Source of the DNA: Paenibacillus sp. A3 | GTDB lineage: Bacteria; Bacillota; Bacilli; Paenibacillales; NBRC-103111 | Length of the DNA: 33,517 nucleotides | NCBI RefSeq assembly: GCF_001399685.1 | Contig: NZ_JTHN01000241.1 | Span: 1-33,517 of the forward strand | Reading direction: 5' to 3' | Shown: piece by piece, positions 5,394 to 14,001 of the stretch | Numbering within the stretch: the stretch's first letter is position 1 | How the letters are laid out: the number at the start of each line of letters is the position of its first letter | The notes under the pieces: generated by a model | What the model saw: the letters and a program-made list of their open reading frames with translations, nothing else | Told to the model about the DNA's origin: nothing | The model's database searches: none | Position numbers and translations under genes: made by a program

Positions 5394-8300
5394 TTATTCG
5401 GTAGCTACCGATTGATCGGCTTGCAGACCGACCGGTGCGATCCGAACGAAGCTCGTTTGCAGGTTGTTCAGCAAATGCTCCACTTTCGCTGCGGCTTCCG
5501 GTTGTCCGGATTTCACAAGCTCTTCATGGTAAGCGCCGAGCAGTTCGCTCAAGTCTTTCATGCTTTGTACGCCGACCGGTTCGATTTTGACCTTGGCGCC
5601 TTTGGCTACCCGGCGTTCGATGGCGGCTTGATCCAGACCCATCTCCGGTACGAGGCGTTGGTAAATGACGCCGCCCGTCATCCCTGCGCAAATCCAAGGA
5701 CCCGGATCGCCGAGCACAACAGCGCGGCCGTTGGTCATGTATTCAAAGGCGAAGCCTTTCAAGTTCGCACGGGCTGCGATGCCACCGAGCTCATCTTGAA
5801 TCGGTGCCGTGATTTCGCCGCCGAATACGACGTCTGCGCCGGAGAACCGGATGCAGGCACGGGTATCGGCATTGCCTTGAATCAGGAACAAGCCTTTTTG
5901 CGCGCCGTAGCCGAACGACTTGCCCACGGAACCATTGATGAATTGCTTATGCTTGCTTGGTGCTTTCAGGATCGCGACTTTACCGCCGAGCGACATTTTA
6001 CCGACGCCGTCTTCCGCACCGCCGTGAACCGTGATATTTACGCCGCGGGCATTGAAAGCGGCCAATCCGTTACCCGGTACGGAGCCTTCGGTCATGGTGA
6101 TGCTTACCGGAGGCAGCGAATCGTAGCTACCGTCGAAACGGTCTCTTACGCGGTGGCTTGCATAGCGGCTGCCGAGGATACGGGATTCCGCATCGACTTT
6201 GGACCAAGTACGCTCCACCGGCGATTCGAACGAAACGGCATCCGGGAAAAATTGCTGGCCTTCTGCGCCTGCCGCAATGCGAATATCCGAGGATACCGCT
6301 GCTGCGACTTCCTCCAAAGCTTCTTGTGCTGCCGCCAAGGACAGCGGAGCCGGACGGAGCAGGTCGGACAGATCGATTTTCTCAAGATGGCTTACTTGCT
6401 GCAGCAAGTCGGAACGGCCGACGAGGTCTTGCAGGTTTGCAAAGCCGAGCTGAGCGACAATGTCCCGTACTTCTCGGCCGATCCCGCCAAACAAACGAAC
6501 AAGCGATTCAACAGCGGTATCGTAGACGCGAGGCACGAAGCGGCGAAGGCCTTTTTCTTCCGCTTCTTCCATCGAGTCGATTTGCGTCGCGATTCCGACG
6601 TGACATGTATCCAAGTGACAGCCGCGGCACGTCGTACAGCCGATGGATTGCATTGCGATAGAGCCGAAGCCGATGCGGTTTGCACCGAGCATGACCATTT
6701 TCACAACGTCGGCACCGGATTTCATGCCGCCGTCGGACCAGAGCTCCACTTTGTGGCGCAATCCGGCTTCGATCAGTGCGATATGCGCCAGCTTCGTACC
6801 GATTTCGGTCGGCAGCCCGACGTGCGTGATGGAGTGAATCCGAGCCGCACCCGTACCGCCGTCAAAACCGGACAACGTGATGACATCTGCGCCTGCTTTG
6901 GCAACACCGACTGCAATCGTGCCGATACCAGGGACGACCGGAACTTTGACGATGATTTTCGCCTTGCGTCCGCTCGCTTCCTTCAGCTCGGAAATGATTT
7001 GCGCCAAGTCCTCGATCGAATAAATGTCATGGTTGTTGGAAGGCGAAATCAGGTCGGAACCGATGGTCGCGTTCCGTGCCAATGCGATCTTCGCAGTTAC
7101 TTTCGAGCCTGGCAGGTGACCGCCTTCGCCCGGTTTTGCGCCCTGACCGATCTTGATTTCCAAGAAGGCAACGGCGTTTGCCAGCTCGACGTTAACGCCG
7201 AAACGTCCAGACGCGACTTGGGCGCCGCGGGTCCGCTTATAGCGGCCGAGCATGTCTTTGATCTCGCCGCCTTCGCCGTTCATCGTTACCATATTCAGGC
7301 GCTCGCCGGCTTCGGCGTAAGCGCGGAATGCCGTTTCGTTCTGCGATCCGAAGGACATGGAAGAGATGAGCATCGGCAGATCGTGGCCTCCGATGCCAAT
7401 CTCGACTTGGGAAGGGTCGAGCGGCTTACGGCCTTCGGCGTGCGCTTTCTCATAATTGAAATCCGCAACGTGACGGATGGAAATACCGTTTTTCTTTTCT
7501 TCTTCGCGCAGCTTGTCGCGATAGTCTTCGTACGGAGCCGCTCCGGAAGCCGCATCGCCGAGCGCTTTCCACATCCGTTGGAAGAAGCGGAAGTTGCGGG
7601 CTGCTTTTGCTTTAGGATTGGCGAAGTCGTTGTAACGGGCTTCGGCATCGGCTTCGAGCTCGGCAAAGCCGGTTCCGGCCTTATCGCTGCCCAGGTAGTT
7701 TACAATATCCAGTACGTCGGCGAGCTCCGGCTTGAGGCCGATCGACGAGAAGAAGCGGGTGTAACCACGAAGCTCATGCGTTCCGATCGTGGAGATGACT
7801 TTCTCCAAGCCTTTCATCAAAGCGGTAAACACTTTGCGTGCCGCCGGCGCGCCGTCCTTGGCCGCTGCCGTAGCAAACAAGATGTAAGGGGACAGCACAT
7901 CTGCGCCCAAGCCGCAAGCAACGGCCATATCGTGCAGGTTGCGGATAGCCGCGCTGCGCAGGACGAGCGTTGTTTGACGGCGCAGATTGTCGCCGTAACC
8001 GAGCTTCACTTCGCGAAGCGCGATATCGACTTTGGATACGGCCAAATGCGGGTCCATCCACAGCCGGTCGTTCTCATGCGCCTCGCTGTCGTCCAGCACA
8101 AGCAGCATAGCGCCTTTGCGCACGGCTTGCACAGCGTCGGCCGCAAGCTGCTCCAGAGCATCCTTCAGCGATGTGCCGCGGGAGAATGTCGTCGACAACG
8201 TGGCGACGGCATCGCCGTTTTGCGCACCGTACATGGCGACAAGCTGCTCGTAGCTCGGCTGTTTCAATTCAGCCAAAGAATCGATACCGTTGCTGCCCTC

Positions 8301-9971
8301 CAGCACGACGGGATACAGCAGTTCTACCCGCAGCCGATCATCCGGCTGGCTGTACACGGCCGGGCGAGGCCCTACGACGACGCGCGTGGAGAAATGCTCC
8401 ATCTCGCGGTCACGGTCGATCGCGGGGTTGGTGACAACCGCAACGCTTTCTTTAATGAAATCCGGAATATTCTGACGCTCCCAGTTCAAAGCGGCATGCG
8501 GGCTGTCATGACCGAGCGAGCGAATCGGCTCTGCGCCGGTCTCGGCAGTCGTTTCGATCATTTGGATGCCGTCGCGGTCCCATCCGAACGCGCTGTAGAG
8601 TGCATCCGTCGGCGTGACGTCGGCGGATGGCGCCGCTTCGACGGCCGGAATTTCATTATTCAAGTGCTTGCGCTGTCCATCAAGGCCAAGACGGCTTTGC
8701 ACGCGCTCCAGCACGGTGGATTGCACCAGATGATACGGAATAACCTGAACATGCTCGCCCGGTGTCAGGACGACGCCTACTTTTTCGCCCGGTGCGATCG
8801 GTTTCGGATCTGCGACCATCTCGCCGACCGTAATGACGCCTTGTTCCGAGGAGAAATACAGGGACGTTTCGCTTTCCACCATCCATACGGGACGCAGACC
8901 AAGCGCGTCGACGCTGAAAATGCACTCATTGCCGTAACGGGAAACGATCCCTGCCGGTCCTTGCGCGTAATGGCCCCAAGCTTGGCGGAAGTAGACGTAC
9001 ATGTCCTGCAGTTCCGGCCGGAAAAGCTTCATTTCGTTAAGAATCGGAGGGAAAACGACTTCCATCGCTTCGAACAAGCTGAGGCCGAAACGGTGAATGA
9101 ACGTTTCGATGGTACGGTTCATGTCCTGGGAGTCGCTGCCGCCGTCAACGAGGGGCACGCCGACCATGTCGGCTTCGATCCGCATCTTTTTCACCGTATT
9201 GATCTCGCCGTTATGGCCAAGCAGCGAGAATGGCTGCACGCGGAAGAAGCTGGATTGTGTGTTCGTGGAGTATCGGTTGTGTCCGATAGTAACCTGCGCT
9301 GCGAACAGCGGGTCGCGGGTGTCATTGAAGTATTTCGGCAAAATGCTGGCGGCGCCCATCACTTTGTAAGCGGCCGTGACGTTGCTGAGGGTGGCGACGT
9401 GTACGTTATATTTGGCTTCAATCGCCACATGAAGCTCAAACAGATGGTCGGAGACTTTCACTTCCTGCTTGTCGCACAGACCTGCGATTTGCCAGAAGGT
9501 TGGTTCGTCGTTGCGTCCGTTCGGACCGAGTACGCTGCTGTCCACTTGATTTTCTTGCTCCAAGAGGATGCTGACTTGAAATTGGGAGAACAGCTCGCGG
9601 ATGCCTTTTTGCATATCGGGAGCGGAGATGTCCAGCTTGCGCGGCACGAAAATGTGCGCGACGGAGAAGCGCTCGTCATAAGCGAGCTTGCCGTCGAGAC
9701 CGGCGTCGGTCAGCTTTTTCTCCCACAGGGCGCGCGGAATGTCGGTCAGGATGCCGCAGCCGTCGCCTTCCCCGTTAATGAAACCCGAACGATGCTCCAT
9801 TTTCACGAGGGCGTCAATCGTCTTTTGAATGTTGTCGCGGGACGGAAATCCGTCTTTTTCAATAATACAGATGATACCGCAGCTATCATGTTCGGTGGCC
9901 AATAAATTCTGAAAGCGGCCTTCATTGCGCATAACTTGATTCATTCTCGTGGTCAGCAGGCTGACCGTCAC
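5394..9971 (-). CDS. gltB: Glutamate synthase (GOGAT), large subunit
   Basis: A 1525-residue protein with the full architecture of bacterial GOGAT large subunits (called gltA in B. subtilis). First comes a short propeptide ending before Cys31 (EHDS-CGIICII), the N-terminal nucleophile of the class II glutamine amidotransferase domain (about 31-430). Next are the central domain, the FMN-binding synthase domain (about 850-1220), a cysteine cluster CTTCRGCHLDTC near residues 1105-1120 for the [3Fe-4S] centre, and the C-terminal GXGXG beta-helix (about 1250-1450). It makes two glutamates from glutamine and 2-oxoglutarate. No small-subunit gene (gltD) follows; a terminator does. The open frame starts with GTG at 9971, but GGGAGG touches that codon. 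The next in-frame ATG (9944, residue 10) would still leave a propeptide, so the start is uncertain. Confidence 0.96.
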   Translation of the reverse strand: MTVSLLTTRMNQVMRNEGRFQNLLATEHDSCGIICIIEKDGFPSRDNIQKTIDALVKMEHRSGFINGEGDGCGILTDIPRALWEKKLTDAGLDGKLAYDERFSVAHIFVPRKLDISAPDMQKGIRELFSQFQVSILLEQENQVDSSVLGPNGRNDEPTFWQIAGLCDKQEVKVSDHLFELHVAIEAKYNVHVATLSNVTAAYKVMGAASILPKYFNDTRDPLFAAQVTIGHNRYSTNTQSSFFRVQPFSLLGHNGEINTVKKMRIEADMVGVPLVDGGSDSQDMNRTIETFIHRFGLSLFEAMEVVFPPILNEMKLFRPELQDMYVYFRQAWGHYAQGPAGIVSRYGNECIFSVDALGLRPVWMVESETSLYFSSEQGVITVGEMVADPKPIAPGEKVGVVLTPGEHVQVIPYHLVQSTVLERVQSRLGLDGQRKHLNNEIPAVEAAPSADVTPTDALYSAFGWDRDGIQMIETTAETGAEPIRSLGHDSPHAALNWERQNIPDFIKESVAVVTNPAIDRDREMEHFSTRVVVGPRPAVYSQPDDRLRVELLYPVVLEGSNGIDSLAELKQPSYEQLVAMYGAQNGDAVATLSTTFSRGTSLKDALEQLAADAVQAVRKGAMLLVLDDSEAHENDRLWMDPHLAVSKVDIALREVKLGYGDNLRRQTTLVLRSAAIRNLHDMAVACGLGADVLSPYILFATAAAKDGAPAARKVFTALMKGLEKVISTIGTHELRGYTRFFSSIGLKPELADVLDIVNYLGSDKAGTGFAELEADAEARYNDFANPKAKAARNFRFFQRMWKALGDAASGAAPYEDYRDKLREEEKKNGISIRHVADFNYEKAHAEGRKPLDPSQVEIGIGGHDLPMLISSMSFGSQNETAFRAYAEAGERLNMVTMNGEGGEIKDMLGRYKRTRGAQVASGRFGVNVELANAVAFLEIKIGQGAKPGEGGHLPGSKVTAKIALARNATIGSDLISPSNNHDIYSIEDLAQIISELKEASGRKAKIIVKVPVVPGIGTIAVGVAKAGADVITLSGFDGGTGAARIHSITHVGLPTEIGTKLAHIALIEAGLRHKVELWSDGGMKSGADVVKMVMLGANRIGFGSIAMQSIGCTTCRGCHLDTCHVGIATQIDSMEEAEEKGLRRFVPRVYDTAVESLVRLFGGIGREVRDIVAQLGFANLQDLVGRSDLLQQVSHLEKIDLSDLLRPAPLSLAAAQEALEEVAAAVSSDIRIAAGAEGQQFFPDAVSFESPVERTWSKVDAESRILGSRYASHRVRDRFDGSYDSLPPVSITMTEGSVPGNGLAAFNARGVNITVHGGAEDGVGKMSLGGKVAILKAPSKHKQFINGSVGKSFGYGAQKGLFLIQGNADTRACIRFSGADVVFGGEITAPIQDELGGIAARANLKGFAFEYMTNGRAVVLGDPGPWICAGMTGGVIYQRLVPEMGLDQAAIERRVAKGAKVKIEPVGVQSMKDLSELLGAYHEELVKSGQPEAAAKVEHLLNNLQTSFVRIAPVGLQADQSVATE

Positions 9972-10063
9972 CTCCCATTAAAATTAGTTGCGGGTTCGTC
10001 CTGAAAAGAAGGCTTTGTTCATGTGAAGCAAGAAAGCGGAAAGAGTCAACGAATCATTGCAAT

Positions 10064-10083
10064 GAATAAAAATACATTTATTC
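10064..10083. repeat. AT-rich palindrome in the gltB leader
   Basis: GAATAAA (10064-10070), a 6-nt spacer, TTTATTC (10077-10083): a perfect 7-bp inverted repeat. The TGAATAAAAATACA half resembles an ArgR/AhrC arginine box, but it lies inside the presumed transcript about 95 nt before the start codon. It could equally be a weak RNA hairpin. Confidence 0.35.
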
Positions 10084-10121
10084 TGCATAATTGACTTGAT
10101 TTTCGGTTTCTCGATTCAGCA

Positions 10122-10183
10122 GAAGCTGTGCGGAAGCGGGTGATAAAAGGGGCAGCGCCCTAACCGTCCAAACGCACAGCTTC
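10122..10183 (-). ncRNA. Structured element in the gltB 5' leader (unknown class)
   Basis: A perfect 11-bp closing stem (GAAGCTGTGCG at 10122-10132, CGCACAGCTTC at 10173-10183) encloses 40 nt, within which GGGC-GCT-GCCC followed by CTTTT can form a small second hairpin on the transcribed strand. It lies about 55 nt after the proposed transcription start and 150 nt before the gltB start. It matches no riboswitch I recognise. The structure is seen; any ligand or role is unknown. Confidence 0.45.
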
Positions 10184-10243
10184 ATAGTTAACATGGCAAA
10201 AACCTTACATTTAGCCGAATTTACTTAGTTTAAAAGTATTTAT

Positions 10244-10272
10244 AGAATATCACGAAATTTCATGTGAGACAA
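10244..10272 (-). promoter_or_regulatory. Candidate gltB promoter
   Basis: On the minus strand TTGTCT (10272-10267), exactly 17 nt, TATTCT (10249-10244). Each box matches four of six consensus positions. It would give a leader of about 265 nt. The -35 box lies inside the GlnR/TnrA-like site listed next. Confidence 0.45.
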
Positions 10273-10279
10273 TAGAACA
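10263..10279. promoter_or_regulatory. GlnR/TnrA-like operator over the gltB -35 box
   Basis: TGTGA-N7-GAACA fits the GlnR/TnrA consensus TGTNAN7TNACA at 7 of 8 fixed positions. In B. subtilis TnrA represses the GOGAT operon when nitrogen is limiting. A site over the -35 box would act by blocking polymerase. The role here is inferred from position and family. Confidence 0.5.
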
Positions 10280-10297
10280 TTGAAGGGAAATGTTAAT

Positions 10298-10311
10298 TGT
10301 AAGCGCTGTCT
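10298..10311. promoter_or_regulatory. Full-consensus cre (CcpA) site upstream of the gltB promoter
   Basis: TGTAAGCGCTGTCT fits the cre pattern TGWAANCGNTNWCW at every fixed position. Its centre is about 67 bp upstream of the presumed gltB transcription start, the place where CcpA activates rather than represses in Bacillus (as at ackA and pta). Direct activation of GOGAT by CcpA is an inference. Confidence 0.55.
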
Positions 10312-10364
10312 ATTTTGCATAACTGGTGAATAAAGGCAATTTCAGAGCGGAATGATGAGGGTTA

Positions 10365-10408
10365 ATAAAAAACGAACGAACTATTACCTTTGTCCGATAA
10401 TAGTTCGT
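10365..10408 (-). terminator. Terminator of hemL
   Basis: Perfect 10-bp stem CGAACTATTA (10377-10386) / TAATAGTTCG (10398-10407). On the minus strand it is followed by TTCG and a T-run (10365-10372). It lies between hemL and the divergent part of the gltB regulatory region. Confidence 0.85.
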
Positions 10409-10447
10409 GATTTGGGTGATAAATGGAATTTATTGCCGATCTCTCGG

Positions 10448-11803
10448 TTAAGCGTTCATGCGGGCGAATGCACGATTTGCCGCTTCAATCGTATAAGCGA
10501 CGTTTTCGTCCGTATGAGCCGTCGTCAAGAACCAGGCTTCGTATTTGGAAGGAGCCAGGCAAATGCTGTCCTCCAGCATGTAGCGGAAAAAGGCTGCAAA
10601 CTGCTCGCCGTCGGTATTTTGAGCCTCGTCGTAATTCGTAACCGGATGGTCGCAAAAGTGTGTCGACAGCGCGCCGCAGATGCGGTTCACAGTCAGGGCG
10701 ATGCGGTGTTTGCGAGCCCCTTCGGCAAGGCCCGCTTCCAGCATGGCGCCGAGCCGGTCCAGCCGCTCGTAGGTACCGGGCTCTTGCAGGGCCTCCAGGC
10801 AGGCGATTCCGGCGGAAATCGATGCCGGGTTGCCGGCCATGGTGCCGGCTTGGTAAGCCGGTCCAAGCGGTGACACTTGCGCCATGATCTCTGCGCGGCC
10901 GCCGTAAGCGCCGATCGGCAGTCCGCCGCCGATGATTTTCCCAAGGGCCGTAAGATCGGGCTCGATGGCTGCGTAGTCGGTGCCTTCGGGCAAACCGGCG
11001 AAGGTGGAGGCGGCGCCGTAATGGAAGCGGAACGCGGTGATCACCTCGTCGTAGATGACAAGGGAGCCGTTCCGACGGGCCGCGGAGCACAGTCCTTCCA
11101 GGAAGCCGGGCTTCGGCATGACCATGCCGAAGTTGCCGACAATGGGCTCGACCATGACTGCGGCCACGTCGCTGCCCCAGCGCTCCAGCGCAGCGTCCAG
11201 TGCGGCGAGGTCGTTGAACGGCACGGTAATGACCTCGTGCGCGATGCTGACCGGAATACCGGCGCTGTCCGGTATTCCGAGGGTGGACGGGCCAGAGCCG
11301 GCGGCGACGAGCACGAGATCCGAATGGCCGTGGTAGCAGCCGGCGAACTTGATGATTTTATTCCGGCCGGTATAGGCGCGGGCTACCCGGATCGTTGTCA
11401 TTACGGCTTCGGTACCGGAGTTGACGAAGCGGACCTTATCAAGCGACGGAATCGCTTCTTTCAACATGCGGGCGAAGCGGATTTCGAGTTCGGTCGGCGT
11501 ACCGTATAATGTGCCATTCTCCGCCGCACGGACAATGGCGGAGGTCACATGAGGATGAGCGTGGCCGAGAATGATCGGACCGTAGGCGGCCAAATAGTCG
11601 ATGTAGCGGTTGCCGTCCTCGTCCCAGAAATACGCTCCTTGTCCCCGTTTCATGAATACGGGCGCTCCACCGCCCACGGCTTTGAAGGAGCGGGAAGGGC
11701 TGTTCACCCCGCCGACGATATGCTCGAGCGCCTCCGTATAAAGCGCTGCGGAGCGTGTGCGGGGCGTGGCTTCGGATGCGTTAGACGCAAATGGGTTGCT
11801 CAT
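10448..11803 (-). CDS. hemL: Glutamate-1-semialdehyde 2,1-aminomutase, GsaB type
   Basis: A 451-residue class III aminotransferase fold enzyme that turns glutamate-1-semialdehyde into 5-aminolevulinate, the first committed tetrapyrrole precursor. PLP-binding Lys289 lies in '[17 protein letters not shown]'; '[15 protein letters not shown]', '[10 protein letters not shown]' and '[10 protein letters not shown]' are family signatures. The opening '[21 protein letters not shown]' and '[20 protein letters not shown]' resemble the B. subtilis paralogue GsaB rather than the HemL of the hemAXCDBL operon. This copy also stands alone, so a second hemL elsewhere is likely. It has its own promoter and terminator. 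ATG 11803 follows an AAAGGA site about 11 nt upstream. Confidence 0.92.
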   Translation of the reverse strand: MSNPFASNASEATPRTRSAALYTEALEHIVGGVNSPSRSFKAVGGGAPVFMKRGQGAYFWDEDGNRYIDYLAAYGPIILGHAHPHVTSAIVRAAENGTLYGTPTELEIRFARMLKEAIPSLDKVRFVNSGTEAVMTTIRVARAYTGRNKIIKFAGCYHGHSDLVLVAAGSGPSTLGIPDSAGIPVSIAHEVITVPFNDLAALDAALERWGSDVAAVMVEPIVGNFGMVMPKPGFLEGLCSAARRNGSLVIYDEVITAFRFHYGAASTFAGLPEGTDYAAIEPDLTALGKIIGGGLPIGAYGGRAEIMAQVSPLGPAYQAGTMAGNPASISAGIACLEALQEPGTYERLDRLGAMLEAGLAEGARKHRIALTVNRICGALSTHFCDHPVTNYDEAQNTDGEQFAAFFRYMLEDSICLAPSKYEAWFLTTAHTDENVAYTIEAANRAFARMNA

Positions 11804-11838
11804 GAGAATTCAAGTCCTTTCCATCTATGTATATCTAT

Positions 11839-11867
11839 ATTATAAAGGATTGCGTTCCGGCAGTGAA
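11839..11867 (-). promoter_or_regulatory. hemL promoter
   Basis: On the minus strand TTCACT (11867-11862), 17 nt, TATAAT (11844-11839). The -10 box is perfect. The start codon is about 30 nt downstream of the expected transcription start. Confidence 0.65.
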
Positions 11868-11892
11868 TTTTTCTCCGAATCGGATCGGTGCC

Positions 11893-12702
11893 TCATTCTG
11901 TAGGAAGGTGGAGCAGAGAGCCTTTAAGCACCGTTACTGCTTGACCATGAATGTGAAGACGGTCGTCGACCAAAGCAAGTCTGAGAACACCCGTTCGTGC
12001 TGACGATTGAATGGCGGTCATCCGGTCTTTGCCCAGCTTGTCCCGCCAGTAAGGCGCCAGTGCGCAATGGGCCGATCCGGTAACCGGATCTTCGTCAATT
12101 CCCAGCGCCGGGAAGAAGCAGCGGGAGGCGAAGTCGTACCGTTCATCCTGCGAGCGGGCCGTAACCAGCACGCCGCGGACGCCGAGCTCCGCCATGATGG
12201 CGAAATTGGGCTTCAACCCGCGTACGGCTTCCTCCGAGTCCAGTTCGACCAGCAAGTCCAGCCGGTTGGTTCCGACAAAACGGGGCACAGCCCCGCCCAG
12301 GGCATCGGCCAATCGGTCCGGCGCGTCCGTTTCGGCAATCTGCTCAACGGGAAAATCCAGCCGGATCCAACCGTCTTCACTCGGGGAGGCCGTCAGCTGG
12401 CCGCTAAGCGAGTGAAAGGTCAAAGCCTGTTTGCGGTCTGCCCGCCCGGTTTCCCACAGGTAATGAGCGCTGGCCAGCGTAGCATGGCCGCACAAATCAA
12501 CCTCGACCGTCGGCGTAAACCAGCGAAGCCGGTAGCTCCCGTCCTGTTGGGGGGAGAGAAACGCCGTTTCCGATAAGTTCATCTCCATCGCAACCTGCTG
12601 AAGCCATGGGTCGGAAGGATAGCGCTCCAGCAAACAAACCGCCGCAGGGTTGCCGCGAAACGGCTTGTCCGCAAAGGCGTCAATAATGTGCATCTCGATC
12701 AT
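11893..12702 (-). CDS. PhzF-family isomerase/epimerase
   Basis: A 269-residue member of the PhzF family (diaminopimelate-epimerase fold). Visible signatures are 'VDAF-type' opening IIDAFADKPFRGNPAAV, catalytic Glu45 in 'NLSETAFL', 'VDLCGHATLASAHYL', and near residue 215 'ALGIDEDPVTGSAHCALAPYW'. PhzF itself isomerises trans-2,3-dihydro-3-hydroxyanthranilate in phenazine synthesis, but no phenazine genes are here, and most stand-alone homologues (YddE-like) have no known substrate. ATG 12702 lies 10 nt after AAAGGAG; an ATG three codons in (12693) is possible. It precedes hemL on the same strand with a 89-nt gap that holds the hemL promoter. Confidence 0.85.
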   Translation of the reverse strand: MIEMHIIDAFADKPFRGNPAAVCLLERYPSDPWLQQVAMEMNLSETAFLSPQQDGSYRLRWFTPTVEVDLCGHATLASAHYLWETGRADRKQALTFHSLSGQLTASPSEDGWIRLDFPVEQIAETDAPDRLADALGGAVPRFVGTNRLDLLVELDSEEAVRGLKPNFAIMAELGVRGVLVTARSQDERYDFASRCFFPALGIDEDPVTGSAHCALAPYWRDKLGKDRMTAIQSSARTGVLRLALVDDRLHIHGQAVTVLKGSLLHLPTE

Positions 12703-12725
12703 AAGAACGGTTCTCCTTTCAGGTC

Positions 12726-12752
12726 AAAAGCGGGAAGCCCCTGGCCTCCCGC
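12726..12752 (-). terminator. Terminator of the LCP gene
   Basis: On the minus strand GCGGGAGGCC (12752-12743), AGG loop, GGCTTCCCGC (12739-12730), then TTTTG. It separates the LCP gene from phzF. Confidence 0.75.
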
Positions 12753-12775
12753 TCGCGTATGCTTCGTAGCAGCTA

Positions 12776-13810
12776 TTATTTTTTGACCGGAGCGGTGCCG
12801 GTCGTGCTTTTATTGCCGCCTTCGGCAGGCTTGCCGGCAGGGGTCAACGGGTCCCTGCCTTCGAACAGCGCCTTAATGTAATCCTGCAACTTGGTGCGGT
12901 TTACGCTAAGAACTTCAGCGCCGCCGACCCGTTTTTCAATCAGCAGCTCGGAAGGCGGAATTTGCTGGCTGACCATCCCCTCGGTTTTGGCCTCGAAGGC
13001 TAGCGTGCCGAGCTTCAGCATGTCGGTCGTCGTCAAGTTCGTTTCGAGGTAAGGATCGATGCTGTTCAATATTTTCGGCAGCCGGATCAGGGAGCCGGTC
13101 GTCTGCATTTTTTGCGCGACGGCCTGCAAAAATTTGCGCTGCCGCTCGGTGCGGGAAAAGTCGCTCATGGCATCGTGCCGGAACCGGACGTACTGCAGCG
13201 CCATTTTTCCGTCAAGATGCTGCATGCCTTTTTTTAGATTGATATCGTACTCGTGGCCGTCTTCCGAATCGCGGTATTTCATGTCCTTCTCCACTTCGAG
13301 ATCGATGCCGCCGATGGCGTCGGTCAGCGCGATGAAGCCTTTGAAATCGGTATAGAAAAAATATTGAACCGGAATGCCGAGCAGGTCGCTAACCGTGCGC
13401 ATGGCCAGATTCGGCCCGCCGATGGCAAGTGCCGTATTGATGCGGTCCTCGCCATGCCCCGGAATTTTCACGTATGTGTCGCGCAGAATCGAAAATAAGT
13501 ACGCTTTCTTCGTCACCGGATCGATCGAGGCGACCATAATCGAATCGGAACGCGGAACTTCGTTCTTTTTGAGTCCTCGGGAATCGCCGCCAAGAATGAG
13601 CACATTCACGCGCGAATTGCCCTCCCATTTGGGCGGGGTGTAGCTGTCCGACATGCCGAGCTGCTTCGGGGTAAGCCCGCCGAATTTGGTTGTTTCGGGA
13701 TGACTTTGAATGTTGTTGGCAAATTGAACGAAAGAATATGTAAAATAGCCGATTCCTGCAAGCAACAGCAGCAGCAGCGAAATGAAAAGCCATTTTATCG
13801 TACGGACCAT
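12776..13810 (-). CDS. LytR-CpsA-Psr (LCP) family cell-wall glycopolymer ligase
   Basis: A 344-residue protein with an N-terminal signal anchor (about residues 5-27) and an extracytoplasmic LCP domain. Signatures are 'NVLILGGDSRG', 'RSDSIMVASIDP', 'FSILRDTYVKIPGHGEDRINTALAIGG', 'FTDFKGF-type' YTDFKGFIALTDAIGGIDLEV and 'YVRFRHDAMSDFSRTERQRKFL', with the conserved Arg and Asp residues that bind the polyprenyl pyrophosphate. LCP enzymes transfer teichoic acids or other glycopolymers from the lipid carrier to peptidoglycan. The tail (about 320-344) is Gly/Lys/Thr-rich and likely disordered. ATG 13810 lies 13 nt after GAGGAGG, a long spacing. It is divergent from the exporter genes; which polymer it handles cannot be told from here. 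Confidence 0.92.
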   Translation of the reverse strand: MVRTIKWLFISLLLLLLAGIGYFTYSFVQFANNIQSHPETTKFGGLTPKQLGMSDSYTPPKWEGNSRVNVLILGGDSRGLKKNEVPRSDSIMVASIDPVTKKAYLFSILRDTYVKIPGHGEDRINTALAIGGPNLAMRTVSDLLGIPVQYFFYTDFKGFIALTDAIGGIDLEVEKDMKYRDSEDGHEYDINLKKGMQHLDGKMALQYVRFRHDAMSDFSRTERQRKFLQAVAQKMQTTGSLIRLPKILNSIDPYLETNLTTTDMLKLGTLAFEAKTEGMVSQQIPPSELLIEKRVGGAEVLSVNRTKLQDYIKALFEGRDPLTPAGKPAEGGNKSTTGTAPVKK

Positions 13811-14001
13811 GGGAATTCGGTTCCCTCCTCTGGTTGCGTTCGCTTTTCCTGATCGTAAGGTTGGTGTATCATAACGGGTATAGGTTTTGACAATGCCGCA
13901 GGAACATGCATACGTTAGGACAGGAAACTATTTCATTATTATAAAAGGTTTCAATCCGCGCCTGCAAGCTTCGGCATATTTTGACAGGAGGACCTACACC
14001 T

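Noticed and set aside
5412-9905. A 1497-codon open frame on the plus strand, antisense to gltB
   Set aside because: It mirrors gltB codon by codon, has no ribosome binding site, domain or conserved motif, and gltB is unambiguous. Long antisense frames are expected opposite GC-rich codon usage.
10168-10881. The gltB leader element as a known glutamine riboswitch
   Set aside because: The conserved core bases I remember for that class are not present; only the long stem is clear.
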